64,000 nucleotides of DNA from Roseovarius aestuarii. Its GTDB lineage: Bacteria > Pseudomonadota > Alphaproteobacteria > Rhodobacterales > Rhodobacteraceae. Below are positions 63,389-64,000 of the stretch, in pieces. A program made the position numbers and the translations under genes. How positions within the stretch are numbered: position 1 is the first letter of the stretch; every line of letters starts with the position of its first letter. The DNA is taken from the NCBI GenBank assembly GCA_027214255.1, contig JAPWHL010000011.1, forward strand, positions 62,001 through 126,000. The letters run 5' to 3'. The notes beneath the pieces were generated by a model that was not told the DNA's origin, made no database searches, and saw nothing but the letters and a program-made list of their open reading frames with translations.

Positions 63389-64000
63389 ATGGCTTATGAG
63401 AAGTTGGGGGAAACTCCGCTTGACTATCAACCGTGTCGATATGGCGCGTCGAAACTATTGTTCCGCGGACCGCGGCGCCCTTTGAACGGGCGCTTTGCGG
63501 CATTTCTTGGTGGAACAGAAACCTATGGCAAGTTCATCGCTGAACCGTTTCCAGAATTGATCGAGGCGCGAACTGGAGTGAAATGCGTCAATCTGGGCTG
63601 GCCGAACGCGGGGGTGGATGTGTTCCTGCAAGATCCTGATGTGCTGGCCGTTGTGTCACATGCGCAATTGGCCGTCATTCAAGTGTCTGCGGCGCTGAAT
63701 ATATCGAACCGGTACTATTCGGTTCATCCGCGTCGAAATGATCGATTTGTGCAAGCCTCGCCAATGTTGCGTGCCATGTTTCGGGAGGTGGATTTTACCG
63801 AGTTCCATTTTACCCGGCACATGCTACGTCATTTGCGCCACGTTGCGCCTGATCGGTTTGGCCTTGTGCGGGATGAGTTGCAGGCCGCATGGACAGCGCG
63901 CATGCGGATGCTGGTGAATGGGATAAACGCACCTGTCGTGCTGCTGTGGTTGTCCAGCCATCCGGCAAAGGACGTGGCGGACGTGCCCGATATCGCCGAA
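63389..64000 (+). CDS. DUF6473-type hypothetical protein, cut by the right edge
   Basis: The frame starts at the ATG at 63389 (MAYEKLGETPLDYQPCRYGA) and stays open to the end of the window, giving 204 residues with no stop. It has AAFLGGTETYGKFI, CVNLGWPNAGVDVFL, and a basic, Trp- and His-rich middle. It is similar to the Rhodobacteraceae DUF6473 family, whose members probably relate to capsule or sulfotransferase-like proteins, but I cannot confirm this. A TATAAT lies at 63372-63377, only 11 bp before the ATG. Confidence 0.72.
   Translation, partial: MAYEKLGETPLDYQPCRYGASKLLFRGPRRPLNGRFAAFLGGTETYGKFIAEPFPELIEARTGVKCVNLGWPNAGVDVFLQDPDVLAVVSHAQLAVIQVSAALNISNRYYSVHPRRNDRFVQASPMLRAMFREVDFTEFHFTRHMLRHLRHVAPDRFGLVRDELQAAWTARMRMLVNGINAPVVLLWLSSHPAKDVADVPDIAE

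Noticed and set aside
63338..63391. Sigma70 promoter with TATAAT for the DUF6473-type gene
   Set aside because: The nearest -35-like sequence is 22 bp away and the TATAAT lies only 11 bp before the ATG, which would leave almost no leader; not convincing.

Overview
The window is chromosomal DNA from a Rhodobacteraceae (Alphaproteobacteria, Roseobacter-type) bacterium. The evidence is the gene order pckA // chvI-chvG-hprK-rapZ-EIIA-HPr, a short C-terminal-only HPr kinase, CtrA-type TTAA-N7-TTAAC sites, a methylsuccinyl-CoA dehydrogenase of the ethylmalonyl-CoA pathway, and several small Rhodobacterales-type hypotheticals (DUF1491, DUF6473, Lin0512 pair). I cannot name the genus. There are no rRNA, tRNA, CRISPR, IS or prophage genes that I can see; this is mostly core genome with one catabolic island.

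Layout. 1-2.5 kb: mobA (cut by the left edge), fdhD, and the azlC-azlD branched-chain amino acid exporter. 2.7-9.3 kb: pckA, divergent from the ChvI/ChvG two-component system, followed by hprK, rapZ, a mannose-type EIIA and HPr, a regulatory PTS with no sugar permease in view. 9.3-12.1 kb: an acyltransferase, a RidA protein and aroA. 12.2-23.4 kb: a complete reductive pyrimidine-catabolism locus. It has preT-preA (dihydropyrimidine dehydrogenase), dihydropyrimidinase, a beta-ureidopropionase-type amidase, an NMT1-type ABC importer and a RutR-like regulator, with matching operator-like palindromes in front of both transcription units. 23.5-26.8 kb: small lipoproteins, a GntR/FadR regulator with a perfect 19-bp palindrome, a tandem pair of Lin0512-family proteins and a GNAT enzyme. 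27-36 kb: smc, a lytic transglycosylase and a degenerate receiver protein, each of the last two with a CtrA-type site, then cobD, a MalY-type lyase, def, a degenerate second deformylase and fmt. 37-43 kb: small membrane proteins, an operon of DUF3429 / methyltransferase / rnhA / TRIC-like channel, ispH, a TIGR03364 oxidoreductase, an NYN-domain protein and folK, the last two flanking a perfect FNR box. 43.9-53.6 kb: rpoZ, the RelA/SpoT homologue, a DUF2062 protein, then a long co-directional run pdxJ - ABZJ - lysE - acpS - lepB - rnc - era - DUF1491 - recO. 53.6-64 kb: a META-domain lipoprotein, a TetR regulator, a DUF1045 protein, an FAH-family hydrolase, Mcd, a TSUP transporter, ihfB, lapA, trpF, trpB, a 3-hydroxyacyl-CoA dehydrogenase and a DUF6473-type gene cut by the right edge.

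Three families of short intergenic repeats recur across the window, with two, two and three copies. The most notable unexplained items are: the Lin0512 pair, one copy keeping and one losing the invariant GxGxDxHG motif; the deformylase paralogue that has lost its metal-ligand Cys and catalytic Glu; a small exported Cys/His-rich peptide with its own palindrome; an orphan terminator upstream of a lipoprotein gene; and the repeat families themselves.
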